Part shown: positions 1 through 6,841 of the stretch, piece by piece
Layout of the letters: every line of letters starts with the position of its first letter
Position numbering within the stretch: the stretch's first letter is position 1
NCBI GenBank assembly: GCA_902782985.1
Contig: CACZPC010000096.1
Span: 1-20,656, forward strand
Direction of reading: 5' to 3'
From: Oscillospiraceae bacterium
Lineage (GTDB): Bacteria; Bacillota; Clostridia; Saccharofermentanales; Saccharofermentanaceae
Length of the DNA stretch: 20,656 nt
The notes under the pieces: model-generated
The model's database searches: none
Told to the model about the DNA's origin: nothing
Seen by the model: the letters and a program-made list of their open reading frames with translations, nothing else
Program-made: the position numbers and the translations under genes

Positions 1-326
1 ATAACGGAATCCGAACTCATGGCTATATTGCCTGCGCTGGACTTGATAAGGATAGGCTGGATGGCATCCACACCGGTCTCTCTGTCTGATCCGCCTCTTG
101 CATGACATACGGCACACTGACCGTTCAATGCCGAAAGAGTGATCTCATCAAAAATATCGGCAACCATTCCTGGCTGCTTGTGAACCATAAAAGTACCTTC
201 GTTATTAACGGCGATACCTGCAGATTCCTGTCCTCTGTGCTGTAAAGAGAAAACACCGTAATAAGCCGTCTTGGCAATTCCCTCAGAAGATCCCGCTCTG
301 TCAATTACTCCGAATAATCCGCTCAT
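1..326 (-). CDS. purF: PurF-like amidophosphoribosyltransferase, glutaminase domain degenerate (N-terminal part only)
   Basis: Partial gene: its first 108 codons are read on the minus strand and the rest lies beyond position 1. PurF makes phosphoribosylamine from PRPP and glutamine, the first step of de novo purine synthesis. The start MSGLFGVID and the segment LQHRGQESAGIAV at about residues 29-41 are PurF N-terminal signatures. Residues essential in the family are missing. The catalytic Cys after the initiator Met is Ser (codon AGC). The usual HVRYST reads CHARGGS. The oxyanion-hole segment AHNGNL reads SSDSVI at about 103-108. Glutamine hydrolysis therefore looks impossible, while the phosphoribosyltransferase half is not visible. 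The ATG lies 5 nt after the purE stop, with GGAGGG inside the end of purE as ribosome binding site, so the two are cotranscribed. It could be an ammonia-dependent or regulatory paralogue, with a normal PurF elsewhere. Family assignment is firm; function is inference. Confidence 0.85.
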   Translation of the reverse strand, partial: MSGLFGVIDRAGSSEGIAKTAYYGVFSLQHRGQESAGIAVNNEGTFMVHKQPGMVADIFDEITLSALNGQCAVCHARGGSDRETGVDAIQPILIKSSAGNIAMSSDSV

Positions 327-331
327 CTTGA

Positions 332-841
332 TCAGCCCTCCATATCCTTGATCTTATCCTGAAGTCTCTGATCTCTTGCAGAAACGGAATCAGAGAGTTC
401 GTTTTTATATTCCTGAAGCTCGGCGGAAAGTCCCTCATCGCTCAATGCAAGCATCTGGCATGCGAGGATACCCGCATTCGTTCCTCCGTCGATCGCAACC
501 GTAGCAACGGGGATACCGGAAGGCATCTGAACTGTAGCATAAAGAGCATCTACACCGTTCAAAGCACCGCCCTTACAGGGAACTCCGATTACAGGGAGAG
601 TCGTATTGGCAGCAAGAACACCTCCCAAGTGAGCCGCAAGACCTGCAGCGGAGATGATAACCTTAAAACCGTTATCCTTAGCTTCCTTAGCGAGCTTTAT
701 CGCTCTGTCGGGAGTTCTGTGCGCCGATGCCACATGAGCCTCGAACTCTACACCGAATCGCTTAAGGATCTTAAAACATCCTTCCATTACGGGGAAATCC
801 GAATCAGATCCCATAACCACCAATACTTTACCTGTTGCCAT
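332..841 (-). CDS. purE: N5-carboxyaminoimidazole ribonucleotide mutase PurE (class I)
   Basis: 169 aa, the usual size for class I PurE, which rearranges N5-CAIR to 4-carboxy-AIR in cytoplasmic purine synthesis. Signatures are GSDSD (about residues 11-15), ASAHRTP with the catalytic His (about 38-44), AGLAAHLGG (about 66-74), PVIGVP (about 83-88) and VQMPSGIPVATVAI (about 104-117). The only oddity is AAHLGG where AAHLPG is common. The C-terminal tail from about residue 140 is charged and helical. The ATG is preceded by CGGAGGCAACT, a good ribosome binding site. It lies 40 nt downstream of the capA-like gene and 5 nt upstream of the purF-like gene. No separate promoter or terminator is evident in the 40-nt gap (only a weak ACACTT/AAGTGT hairpin), so a capA-purE-purF transcript is likely. 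Confidence 0.95.
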   Translation of the reverse strand: MATGKVLVVMGSDSDFPVMEGCFKILKRFGVEFEAHVASAHRTPDRAIKLAKEAKDNGFKVIISAAGLAAHLGGVLAANTTLPVIGVPCKGGALNGVDALYATVQMPSGIPVATVAIDGGTNAGILACQMLALSDEGLSAELQEYKNELSDSVSARDQRLQDKIKDMEG

Positions 842-881
842 AGTTGCCTCCGTTATCTTTTACACTTTCTTGAAGTGTTAT

Positions 882-1994
882 TTACTCATCTTCCTGTGAC
901 CAGTTAAGTCTCTCGAGCACTCTGTAATAATCATCCGTTCCCCACTCATACGGTACCGGGCAGTAGTCATTGCCGGGCCTCGTACTTGTCTGACAATAAG
1001 GAATGACATTTAATGTGTAGCTGTCAACTGCCGTATTATCCTCATTCATGGCGAACTCACACTGAATGATCGCGGAATCAGGATCCGAAAGGCCCGTATT
1101 ACCGCCGAAGCAGAAATTCGAAATACTGTATAAGATATATCTGCCGTTATAATTCTCGATAGGCTGAAGCCTGTGGGGATGTGTCCCTACTACGATATCG
1201 ACACCGTAATCGATAAGATCATGACCCGCAACTACCTGAGAATCTCTAGGAGTATAGTCCCTCTCGACTCCCCAGTGACATGAGGCGATTATGATATTGC
1301 ATCCCTCTTCCCTGAGTTCGTCTATAAGAGGATAGGCCATGGCCGTAGAATCGCCTGATACATAATCTATACCGAACATTCCGATCTTTATGCCTCTTAC
1401 TTCATATATCGCCACGGAATTCTGATTACTCCATGCAATTCCTGCTTCCTCCATAGCCGCCTGGGTATCTGCCAGTCCCTGATCAAGGTAATCATAGCTG
1501 TGGTTATTAGCAAGATTTACGGCCTCTATGCTTCCGAAAGTAAGCATTTCGGTATATTCAAAAGGGCCCCCGAATACGAATTCCTTGGTAAGATGAGCCG
1601 TTGAATCCGTAATGGTGCCCTCAAAATTTGCAAGTGTCATATCGTCCTGCGAAAGCAGCTCCGCACAATTCTGAAAACAGTATTCGTAACCGTTCTCCTC
1701 CACTACGTCGTCAAAGCTTCCTTCTGAACCGCTCCACGCAAGAGCATCGGCAAGAGTACAGTCGCCTAAGAAAGATACAAGGATATGCTCGGGTTCGGGT
1801 GTGGGAGTAGGTGTAGGAACCGGTGTGGGGGTTGGCTCGGGAGTAGGAGTAGGAGCCGATGACTCGGCGGATGTCTCCGCAGTAGTAGTCTCAGAAGCCT
1901 TAGAAAGGATGTTCCCTACCGAGCACCCGCCTAAAGTTTGGCACACCAAAATCGCTGCGATCATAAAAACAACTGACGATCCAATCCTGCGCAA
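882..1994 (-). CDS. CapA-family (poly-gamma-glutamate capsule type) metallophosphatase-like lipoprotein
   Basis: Predicted exported lipoprotein of the CapA/PgsA family, related to calcineurin-like phosphatases and named for capsule polyglutamate synthesis; the actual substrate here is unknown. I chose the TTG at 1994 because AGAGG lies 8 nt upstream of it; the GTG at 2003 overlaps that site. With this start, residues 1-24 form a signal peptide ending in the lipobox LGGC. A linker rich in Thr, Pro and Glu follows (about 45-70). The catalytic domain has GDCTLA, NFEG, LANNHSYDYLDQG, SCHWG, GTHPHRLQP and SISNFCF, so the metal-binding motifs look intact. Nothing else of a capsule operon is nearby; the downstream neighbours are purine genes. 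A well-formed promoter lies at 2036-2064. Family confident, role unknown. Confidence 0.88.
   Translation of the reverse strand: MRRIGSSVVFMIAAILVCQTLGGCSVGNILSKASETTTAETSAESSAPTPTPEPTPTPVPTPTPTPEPEHILVSFLGDCTLADALAWSGSEGSFDDVVEENGYEYCFQNCAELLSQDDMTLANFEGTITDSTAHLTKEFVFGGPFEYTEMLTFGSIEAVNLANNHSYDYLDQGLADTQAAMEEAGIAWSNQNSVAIYEVRGIKIGMFGIDYVSGDSTAMAYPLIDELREEGCNIIIASCHWGVERDYTPRDSQVVAGHDLIDYGVDIVVGTHPHRLQPIENYNGRYILYSISNFCFGGNTGLSDPDSAIIQCEFAMNEDNTAVDSYTLNVIPYCQTSTRPGNDYCPVPYEWGTDDYYRVLERLNWSQEDE
1789..1857 (-). repeat. Low-complexity Thr-Pro-Glu linker repeat within the capA-like gene
   Basis: Short GT/GA-rich imperfect repeats on the + strand encode, on the minus strand, an alternating Pro-Thr-Pro-Glu linker between the lipid anchor and the catalytic domain. 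Such spacers commonly hold an extracellular domain away from the membrane. Similar shorter Thr-Pro linkers appear in two array lipoproteins (around 4369-4394 and 8770-8812). Confidence 0.8.
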
Positions 1995-2035
1995 GTGCCA
2001 CACCTCTGTATTTAAAATAAAAACACAACAGAAAA

Positions 2036-2064
2036 ATTATAGCAAAATCAGCCCTGTACCTCAA
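2036..2064 (-). promoter_or_regulatory. Promoter of the capA-purE-purF run
   Basis: On the minus strand, -35 TTGAGG (2059-2064), a 17-bp spacer, and a perfect extended -10 TGCTATAAT with its hexamer at 2036-2041. The predicted transcription start is near 2029-2030, about 35 nt upstream of the chosen TTG start. It lies directly after the terminator of the upstream gene, as expected for a new transcription unit. Confidence 0.75.
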
Positions 2065-2068
2065 ACAT

Positions 2069-2105
2069 CAAAAAGCGATTATCACCACTTTCGGTAACAA
2101 TCGCT
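2069..2105 (-). terminator. Intrinsic terminator of the GH5-like lipoprotein gene
   Basis: A 13-bp hairpin (arms at 2074-2086 and 2093-2105, two G-T wobbles, 6-nt loop), read on the minus strand and followed by five Ts. It ends the transcript of the 2154-3368 gene and lies a few bases before the next promoter. Confidence 0.8.
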
Positions 2106-2153
2106 AATTTGAAAAACCATATATACCAAATACAAGGTGAAGTTTGTGCAACT

Positions 2154-3368
2154 TTATCCTTGCGCTGTATCTTCCGCGGAGGATTCCGTCGCTTCCTGGG
2201 ACGATGAGGTCTCTTCAGTCACGTCAGTGTCGCCCGTGATCTCATCAACAGGAGATGCAATACCCGTAAGCATATCCCTGAGCGCAATACCATCGGCCGT
2301 CAGGAATTCATCAGGCCAGTGACCGGCCAGTTTCTCATCATCCGTAAGGATATCCGAGGAAAAGTTGAGAAGATTGTTATCAAACGAACCGTCAGGGCCT
2401 ATACCGCAGTAGCACCAGCCTATACCCGCTTCTTCGAGCACCTGAAGATCGGTAACTATGATCCCGTTCATGGATGTATATATGAGCGGTATACCTATCG
2501 CCTGAGAACTCGGGATCGATCCGAGATCCGAGAAAGAATACAGAAGATCAGCGTCTTCGATAAGAGAAATGGAAGCAAGTGCTGTCTCACTCTGATATAC
2601 GGGAGTTCCGGTTATTATCAGATTATCAGCGTTATTCCCCCTGATCGCCCCAATGACAGCTTCGGCGTAAGGTCTGACATTATTGCTCCAGCTGACGCTG
2701 TTATCGGGATCTTCCGAATTATATGCACCCACATTACTGCATATCTCATAGATTATTGCATTATTATCCGGATATATGGCAGATATCCTGGTAAAGAGAT
2801 CCACAGCTGTCTCCTGAACAGCCGTATAATCACATTGATCCGGAAGATCGAGATCGACTATAACATATACCCCCTGCTCTGTGCACATATCGATCGTAGA
2901 GCATATACTGTTAAAATATCCGTCAGGATCCGACAGATAACCGTATGTATCGTCTCCGACCTTCATTATGACTCTTACGACATTACATCCCCAATCCTCT
3001 GTAACAGTTCTGATCGTCTCCTGATTAATAAATCCTATATCATCACTTGCCAGATCTACTGCTACTCCTCTTAAAGTCACAGGCTCAAGATTCTGATCCA
3101 CTACTCCAAGACCGCTTACTGACAGGCTTCCGTGTACATCTACAGGGTGATCGGTCACAACAGCCGTACTGTATGGTCCGTGAGATAAAGTAGTCTCGGA
3201 AATTGATGTTTCCTCGGGTTCGGTAATCTCCGAAAAGACCTCTTCGATGATGGAAGATGTCGTTGCCGAAGGAAGTGTCTCGGGCGGTAATTTTCTGGAA
3301 CAGGAAGCACTCATGATAAGCGAACATATCATAACCAAAATTGTTCCACACAATCTGTAATTTTTCAT
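2154..3368 (-). CDS. GH5-fold lipoprotein lacking cellulase catalytic residues (probable pseudoenzyme)
   Basis: 404 aa exported lipoprotein: signal peptide with Cys at 23 (lipobox SASC), a Ser/Thr/Glu-rich linker to about 75, then a domain that follows glycoside hydrolase family 5 (endoglucanase, subfamily 2 type) closely. Recognisable landmarks are LRGVAVD (about 99), NVVRVIM (about 129), VYVIVDL (about 167), IIYEICSN (about 205), VRPYAEAVIGAIR (about 231) and NLIITGTPVYQS (about 249). The catalytic positions are gone. The acid/base NE in YEIxNEP reads SN (211-212). The nucleophile Glu in TEWG reads Ser (about 299). VDWH reads VDLD, and the HFYA-type motif reads SFSDLG. It is therefore unlikely to hydrolyse glucan but may bind carbohydrate or peptidoglycan. 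The ATG is preceded by GAGG 5 nt away. The C-terminus is a Ser/Glu-rich tail. Confidence 0.85.
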   Translation of the reverse strand: MKNYRLCGTILVMICSLIMSASCSRKLPPETLPSATTSSIIEEVFSEITEPEETSISETTLSHGPYSTAVVTDHPVDVHGSLSVSGLGVVDQNLEPVTLRGVAVDLASDDIGFINQETIRTVTEDWGCNVVRVIMKVGDDTYGYLSDPDGYFNSICSTIDMCTEQGVYVIVDLDLPDQCDYTAVQETAVDLFTRISAIYPDNNAIIYEICSNVGAYNSEDPDNSVSWSNNVRPYAEAVIGAIRGNNADNLIITGTPVYQSETALASISLIEDADLLYSFSDLGSIPSSQAIGIPLIYTSMNGIIVTDLQVLEEAGIGWCYCGIGPDGSFDNNLLNFSSDILTDDEKLAGHWPDEFLTADGIALRDMLTGIASPVDEITGDTDVTEETSSSQEATESSAEDTAQG

Positions 3369-3406
3369 CTTGACCTCGTATCATTAGTCTCTTACTATTT
3401 TGTTAG

Positions 3407-3433
3407 TTTATATTATTGTAGTAATACGTTCAA
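3407..3433 (-). promoter_or_regulatory. Possible promoter of the GH5-like lipoprotein gene
   Basis: On the minus strand, TTGAAC (3428-3433) and TATAAA (3407-3412) with a short 15-bp spacer, about 40 nt upstream of the ATG. The region 3369-3523 is AT-rich and divergent, so a promoter is expected here, but the spacing is poor and the call is tentative. Confidence 0.35.
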
Positions 3434-3470
3434 CTCGTTAATAGATTAGTCATAATTTCTTAACAATTCC

Positions 3471-3491
3471 AAAGCGTTATCGCTTTATAAT
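3471..3491 (+). promoter_or_regulatory. -10 element with overlapping palindrome, promoter of the HEAT-repeat gene
   Basis: TATAAT at 3486-3491 lies about 33 nt upstream of the HEAT-repeat ATG. The best upstream hexamer, TTAACA (3460-3465), is 20 bp away, so the -35 is weak. A perfect 6-bp inverted repeat AAAGCG/CGCTTT with a 4-nt centre (3471-3486) touches the -10 and could be an operator. Confidence 0.45.
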
Positions 3492-3523
3492 AAAACTAAA
3501 GAAAAGGTTCGGAGGCAACACTG

Positions 3524-3865
3524 ATGTCAAGACTGGATAGTTTAAGAGGAAAGATCACTAAGTATGCTGCGAAAGGCAACTTAGCTAAATTGGTCAAATT
3601 GGCCGAAGACGCCGATCCTGACGTTCGTGCTGAAGTAGCTCTTGCAATGGGCAAGATAAATACATACGAAGCCGGAATGGCACTCATTCCCCTTCTGCGA
3701 GACTCAGTATCAATGGTAAGAGCAAATGCATCGACCGCGGCGGCAGAATGTAATGCAAAGCATTGCGAGGAATATGTTAAGAAGTTGGCTTTTGCTGATC
3801 CCGATCCCCTTGTAAGAGAAGTTGCTAAAGCCGCATACGATATGCTCAAGACTTCAGTTATCTGA
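3524..3865 (+). CDS. Small HEAT-repeat protein
   Basis: 113 aa, cytoplasmic (no signal peptide or membrane segment). The sequence is a run of helix pairs of HEAT / PBS-lyase type: the segments DADPDVRAEVALAMGKI (about 29-45), LRDSVSMVRANASTAAAEC (about 58-76) and FADPDPLVREVAKAAYDML (about 90-108) repeat the DxxxxVRxxAxxAL pattern about every 31 residues. Such solenoids usually mediate protein-protein contact; no partner is evident. GGAGG lies 8 nt before the ATG and a strong terminator follows. It is the only plus-strand gene between 1 and 19487 and forms its own transcription unit. Confidence 0.85.
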   Translation: MSRLDSLRGKITKYAAKGNLAKLVKLAEDADPDVRAEVALAMGKINTYEAGMALIPLLRDSVSMVRANASTAAAECNAKHCEEYVKKLAFADPDPLVREVAKAAYDMLKTSVI

Positions 3866-3891
3866 TCGAATACATTTATATAGAATCAATT

Positions 3892-3922
3892 AAGGCATCT
3901 GATATTTCAGATGCCTTTTCTT
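3892..3922 (+). terminator. Terminator of the HEAT-repeat gene
   Basis: Perfect 11-bp hairpin AAGGCATCTGA / TCAGATGCCTT with a TATT loop (3892-3917), followed by a T-rich tail on the plus strand, 26 nt after the stop codon. Confidence 0.88.
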
Positions 3923-3929
3923 ATGCCTC

Positions 3930-3965
3930 AAAAAAAACCGTCCCGGCTTCGGAAAACCGGGACGG
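3930..3965 (-). terminator. Terminator of the lipoprotein array (after the 3999-5306 gene)
   Basis: On the minus strand, a perfect 9-bp GC-rich stem CCGTCCCGG / CCGGGACGG with a 10-nt loop, followed by eight Ts. It faces the HEAT-gene terminator, so two convergent units end within about 75 bp. Confidence 0.9.
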
Positions 3966-3998
3966 AAATCATATCATTATAACGGATTCGGATCGTTA

Positions 3999-5306
3999 TT
4001 AACCTACACGGCAAACAGATGCAAGCTGCTCTGTTCCGTCATAGCTTACGATAATACCATAATAACCGTCAGCGATAGTACCTGTATACTGACACTCATA
4101 GAAATCACCATCAGAATAGGCTGCTGTTGAACATGTATAGGTACCGAGAGATGTATAGCTGCCATCACTGCCGTCAACGGAGTAGAAGTACTCATAGGAA
4201 ACTTCACCGAGTGACTCGTCATAGCGAGCAATAGTAAGCTCAAGAGTTGTCGTACCGGATGCATAAACACCATTATCGGAGTTGTACCATACGGGAGCAC
4301 TTGTGTAATCGAAGAAATCGCCTTCAGTAGTAATATAATCTACCTGATTTACACCACTAGCAGAACCGGAAGCAGCGGGTGTAGGTGTAGCCTCTGCCTC
4401 TAACTCTACAGTACAAGTACCTGAAATAAGTTCAGAACCGTCAGGTGCATAGAATGTAATAGTATACTGACCTGCTGCAAAGTAAGCACCTGTAGGATCA
4501 AGGTAAGCAGCATCTACATCAGTAGCATGAGCATAGCAGTCATATGTGTCCTGAGCAGAATAGATAACAGCACCGCCATATGTGAGCTCACATGTTACAC
4601 CTGTAAGGTCGACATCAATAGTAGATTCCAAAGGTAACTCTGCGTCGATAGACGTAGCATTCGTATAAACAGGAGCAGCATCGTCACCATTGGAAGTGAA
4701 CCACCATTCAAGATTCTCGGATGTAAGAAGATCCTGAAGAGGAGGTACAAAAGAGAATTCCTCATCCGTAAATGCGTAAAGATCTCCGAATACATCTTCT
4801 GCATTAGAGCAGAGCCAAGAATCGTCATCAGACTCGAACTCGAGAGTTACTGAAATCTCCTTGGTATCAGCATCAGCGATCGCATCAGCAAAAGCATCTG
4901 CATCTGTGATGGAATCATCACCCGCTACAGACTCATAATCTGCGATTGTGAATGTAACATCAACGGAACCCTCACCGCTCTTCTTAGAAGCTTCGGCAGA
5001 CTCCTCATCTACTTCATAAGAGATGGTATCAGCGATAGCTCCGAGAGCCTTAGCTGTATCAGCGGTGTAAAGATCACCCTCGCTGAATGTAAGCTTTGTC
5101 TCCCACTCTTCCTGGATGTCCTCAAAATCAGAATCGGAGAGCTTTGCAAGCTTAGCAACGCTGCAAGATGCAAGATTCTTAGCGTACTCATCAGCTGCAT
5201 CGAGAACCTCATCCTTAGACTTATCAAGGAATGAGCAACTTGCCATTGAAAGTACCATTGCTGAAGCAACTGCTACAGAAACAGCTTTCTTCATACTACT
5301 TTTCAT
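3999..5306 (-). CDS. Array lipoprotein 6 (N-module + Ig-like + C-module)
   Basis: 435 aa, unknown function, the most downstream member of six paralogues. Signal peptide with lipidation Cys at 24 (lipobox MASC). The N-terminal module (about 25-186) holds YAKNLASCSVAKL, a W...L.F.EGDLYTAD stretch, ISYEVDEES, VDVTFTIADYESV, EISVTLEFE and DSWLCSN, a helix-then-strands pattern like small NTF2-like lipoprotein domains. An Ig-like beta domain (about 200-304) ends in YFAAGQYTITFYAPDGSELI. After a Thr-Pro/Ser linker (about 307-318) comes a C-module (about 325-435) with the ADGYYGIIVSYDG strand and a near-terminal Cys (SVCRVG). The first 50 residues closely match those of the 6842-8065 protein, including MKSSMKK versus MKSSIKK, which suggests recent duplication. 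Strongly acidic, presumably on the outer face of the membrane. The SD is GGAGGATAAGT before the ATG, with its own promoter and terminator. Confidence 0.85.
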   Translation of the reverse strand: MKSSMKKAVSVAVASAMVLSMASCSFLDKSKDEVLDAADEYAKNLASCSVAKLAKLSDSDFEDIQEEWETKLTFSEGDLYTADTAKALGAIADTISYEVDEESAEASKKSGEGSVDVTFTIADYESVAGDDSITDADAFADAIADADTKEISVTLEFESDDDSWLCSNAEDVFGDLYAFTDEEFSFVPPLQDLLTSENLEWWFTSNGDDAAPVYTNATSIDAELPLESTIDVDLTGVTCELTYGGAVIYSAQDTYDCYAHATDVDAAYLDPTGAYFAAGQYTITFYAPDGSELISGTCTVELEAEATPTPAASGSASGVNQVDYITTEGDFFDYTSAPVWYNSDNGVYASGTTTLELTIARYDESLGEVSYEYFYSVDGSDGSYTSLGTYTCSTAAYSDGDFYECQYTGTIADGYYGIIVSYDGTEQLASVCRVG

Positions 5307-5321
5307 ACTTATCCTCCATTC

Positions 5322-5355
5322 TTGGTCATAGTTATACTTGATTCATTCGACCAAA
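5322..5355 (-). promoter_or_regulatory. 5'UTR inverted repeat before array lipoprotein 6
   Basis: TTGGTC and GACCAA arms (5350-5355 and 5322-5327) enclose 22 nt in the predicted leader and end 5 nt before the GGAGG ribosome binding site. They could form an mRNA hairpin. The position resembles the leader repeats of two sister genes although the sequences differ. Confidence 0.4.
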
Positions 5356-5364
5356 ACTGACTTA

Positions 5365-5393
5365 TTATACTATATTCTTGAAGAATATTAAAC
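5365..5393 (-). promoter_or_regulatory. Promoter with embedded palindrome, array lipoprotein 6
   Basis: On the minus strand, -10 TATAAT at 5365-5370 with a weak -35 (TTTAAT, 17-bp spacer). The spacer is almost filled by a perfect palindrome of two 8-nt arms around one base, ATATTCTT-C-AAGAATAT (5373-5389), a typical operator geometry. The bases AGAATATAGTA next to the -10 recur exactly at the sister gene promoter near 8126-8137. Confidence 0.6.
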
Positions 5394-5424
5394 ATCATTT
5401 AGAGAATTTTAAGGTAAACAAAAC

Positions 5425-6696
5425 TCACTCGACTTCCACTATACAGGTATCCGAGACTACCGGGTTATCATCTGCATCATAAAATGTAACCGTATACTCT
5501 CCGGGGATAAAATAAATCTCACCTTCTACCATATACGCACTGCCTACATCAAAGCTGCTTACAACCAACTCATTTATACCGTTTTCTCTGTATATCTCTT
5601 CTCCGTTATATTCCAATGTCGCATAACCGTCACGGTATTCATAGATACCCGTGTACTCCATTTCCGCCCAAATGGTATTGGCATTGATATAGACAGCATC
5701 TTCAGTTACTCCGCCATAATCAATAACAGTCCCTTCCGGCGCATCAGCCGGCTCTATCCCTGAACTTGACAGCCACCATCGTAAATACGGCTGAATGACA
5801 AGTTCTTCAAACTCCTGATCTACATGTGCAGTTCCCGATATTATCTCAGTGCCGTCCTCATCATAGAATGTGATCACATATTCTCCGGGAGCTATGATAT
5901 GCCCGGTCTCATCGGTATATTCGGGAATATCAAAGGCAGATACTTCCGCTATCCCTCCGCCCGCATCTGATCTGTATATCTCCTGTCCGCCGAATGATAC
6001 CGTAAAATATGAATCTTCCAACACGGAATCACCATTTACAATTGTATCCAGGTACATACATATGCTTTCAGTATTAGTATAGTAGCCATCATAACTGCCG
6101 CCGGACCAATTGACATGGTCAAAATACCCGGCACCATGATGACGGATCGGAAAAGATTCATCTGCAAATGCATAAAGCTCATCGAATATCTCCGTATAGT
6201 TTGAGCAGAGCCACTGATCGTTTTCTTTTACAAAACAGATAACTACCTCTATCTGCATCTTATCAAGATCATCGATCTCATCAGCCAGATATGAAGCCCA
6301 AACTCTTTCATCAGATGAAAGTAATGTCTCATAATCGGCAATCGAAAAAGATACGGAAACCGTGCATTCCGATTTATTATCGGCGAATTCTACAGATCCT
6401 TCATCTGTCTCATATGAAATAGAATCGGCAATAGCCGAATAGATTAAAGCCTCATCCTCGCTATAGCCCGAATAAGTGCTGAAACTGAGCTTCTGTTCCC
6501 AATAAGGACGTTCTTCTTCAAATTCACTTATACTGCCTCTTCCGACTTTAGGAATATTAAGCTCAGACAATCCTGTAGAATATTCTTCAGCAGCTTCCAG
6601 GACAGCATTCAGATCATCTTGTTTATCCGCACATCCTGTTCCCGATATCAAAACTACCGATAATAAAACGGCAGCAGTCACCTTTCCGTATCGCAT
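5425..6696 (-). CDS. Array lipoprotein 5 (N-module + two Ig-like domains)
   Basis: 423 aa, unknown function. Signal peptide with Cys at 22 (SGTGC, a weaker lipobox). The N-module (about 25-185) keeps the family landmarks ISYETDEGSVEF, SVSFSIADYETL and DQWLCSNYTEIFDELYAF but is the most divergent of the first four copies. Two Ig-like domains follow: about 192-293, with IIAPGEYVITFYDEDGTEII, and about 300-423, with FIPGEYTVTFYDADDNPVV. There is no Thr-Pro linker and no Cys-ending C-module; the protein stops right after the second Ig-like domain (IVEVE). The ribosome binding site is GGGGGA, 4 nt before the ATG. A -10 lies at 6744-6749. I see no clear terminator after it, so reading into the next gene is possible. 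Confidence 0.85.
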   Translation of the reverse strand: MRYGKVTAAVLLSVVLISGTGCADKQDDLNAVLEAAEEYSTGLSELNIPKVGRGSISEFEEERPYWEQKLSFSTYSGYSEDEALIYSAIADSISYETDEGSVEFADNKSECTVSVSFSIADYETLLSSDERVWASYLADEIDDLDKMQIEVVICFVKENDQWLCSNYTEIFDELYAFADESFPIRHHGAGYFDHVNWSGGSYDGYYTNTESICMYLDTIVNGDSVLEDSYFTVSFGGQEIYRSDAGGGIAEVSAFDIPEYTDETGHIIAPGEYVITFYDEDGTEIISGTAHVDQEFEELVIQPYLRWWLSSSGIEPADAPEGTVIDYGGVTEDAVYINANTIWAEMEYTGIYEYRDGYATLEYNGEEIYRENGINELVVSSFDVGSAYMVEGEIYFIPGEYTVTFYDADDNPVVSDTCIVEVE

Positions 6697-6707
6697 ATAT
6701 CCCCCAT

Positions 6708-6749
6708 TCTCATATATCGGCTTCCGACCGATATGATAAGAACATTTTA
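6708..6749 (-). promoter_or_regulatory. -10 element and leader hairpin, array lipoprotein 5
   Basis: On the minus strand, TAAAAT (6744-6749) preceded by TAG as in the sister promoters. The nearest -35 match, TTGTCA (6764-6769), is only 14 bp upstream. The leader carries a 7-bp inverted repeat ATATCGG/CCGATAT at about 6715-6735, ending shortly before the ribosome binding site. Confidence 0.45.
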
Positions 6750-6788
6750 CTACAAACGATAACTGACAAAAAGCATTTACATGTGCAC

Positions 6789-6818
6789 AAAAAAGCGGTC
6801 TTCAAAAGAAGACCGCTT
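6789..6818 (-). terminator. Terminator after the 6842-8065 lipoprotein gene
   Basis: Perfect 11-bp stem AAGCGGTCTTC / GAAGACCGCTT with a TTTT loop, followed by Ts on the minus strand, 24 nt after the stop. Confidence 0.9.
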
Positions 6819-6841
6819 CAGATAATTATGAATAATATAAC

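Noticed and set aside
1789..1857. Repeated GT-rich units considered as a CRISPR or tandem-repeat locus
   Set aside because: They are in frame with and explained by a Thr-Pro-Glu linker of the capA-like protein; no spacers.
2319..3074. Long open frame on the + strand (251 codons)
   Set aside because: Entirely antisense to the GH5-like gene, which has a signal peptide, family motifs and a ribosome binding site; the + frame protein has no recognisable feature.
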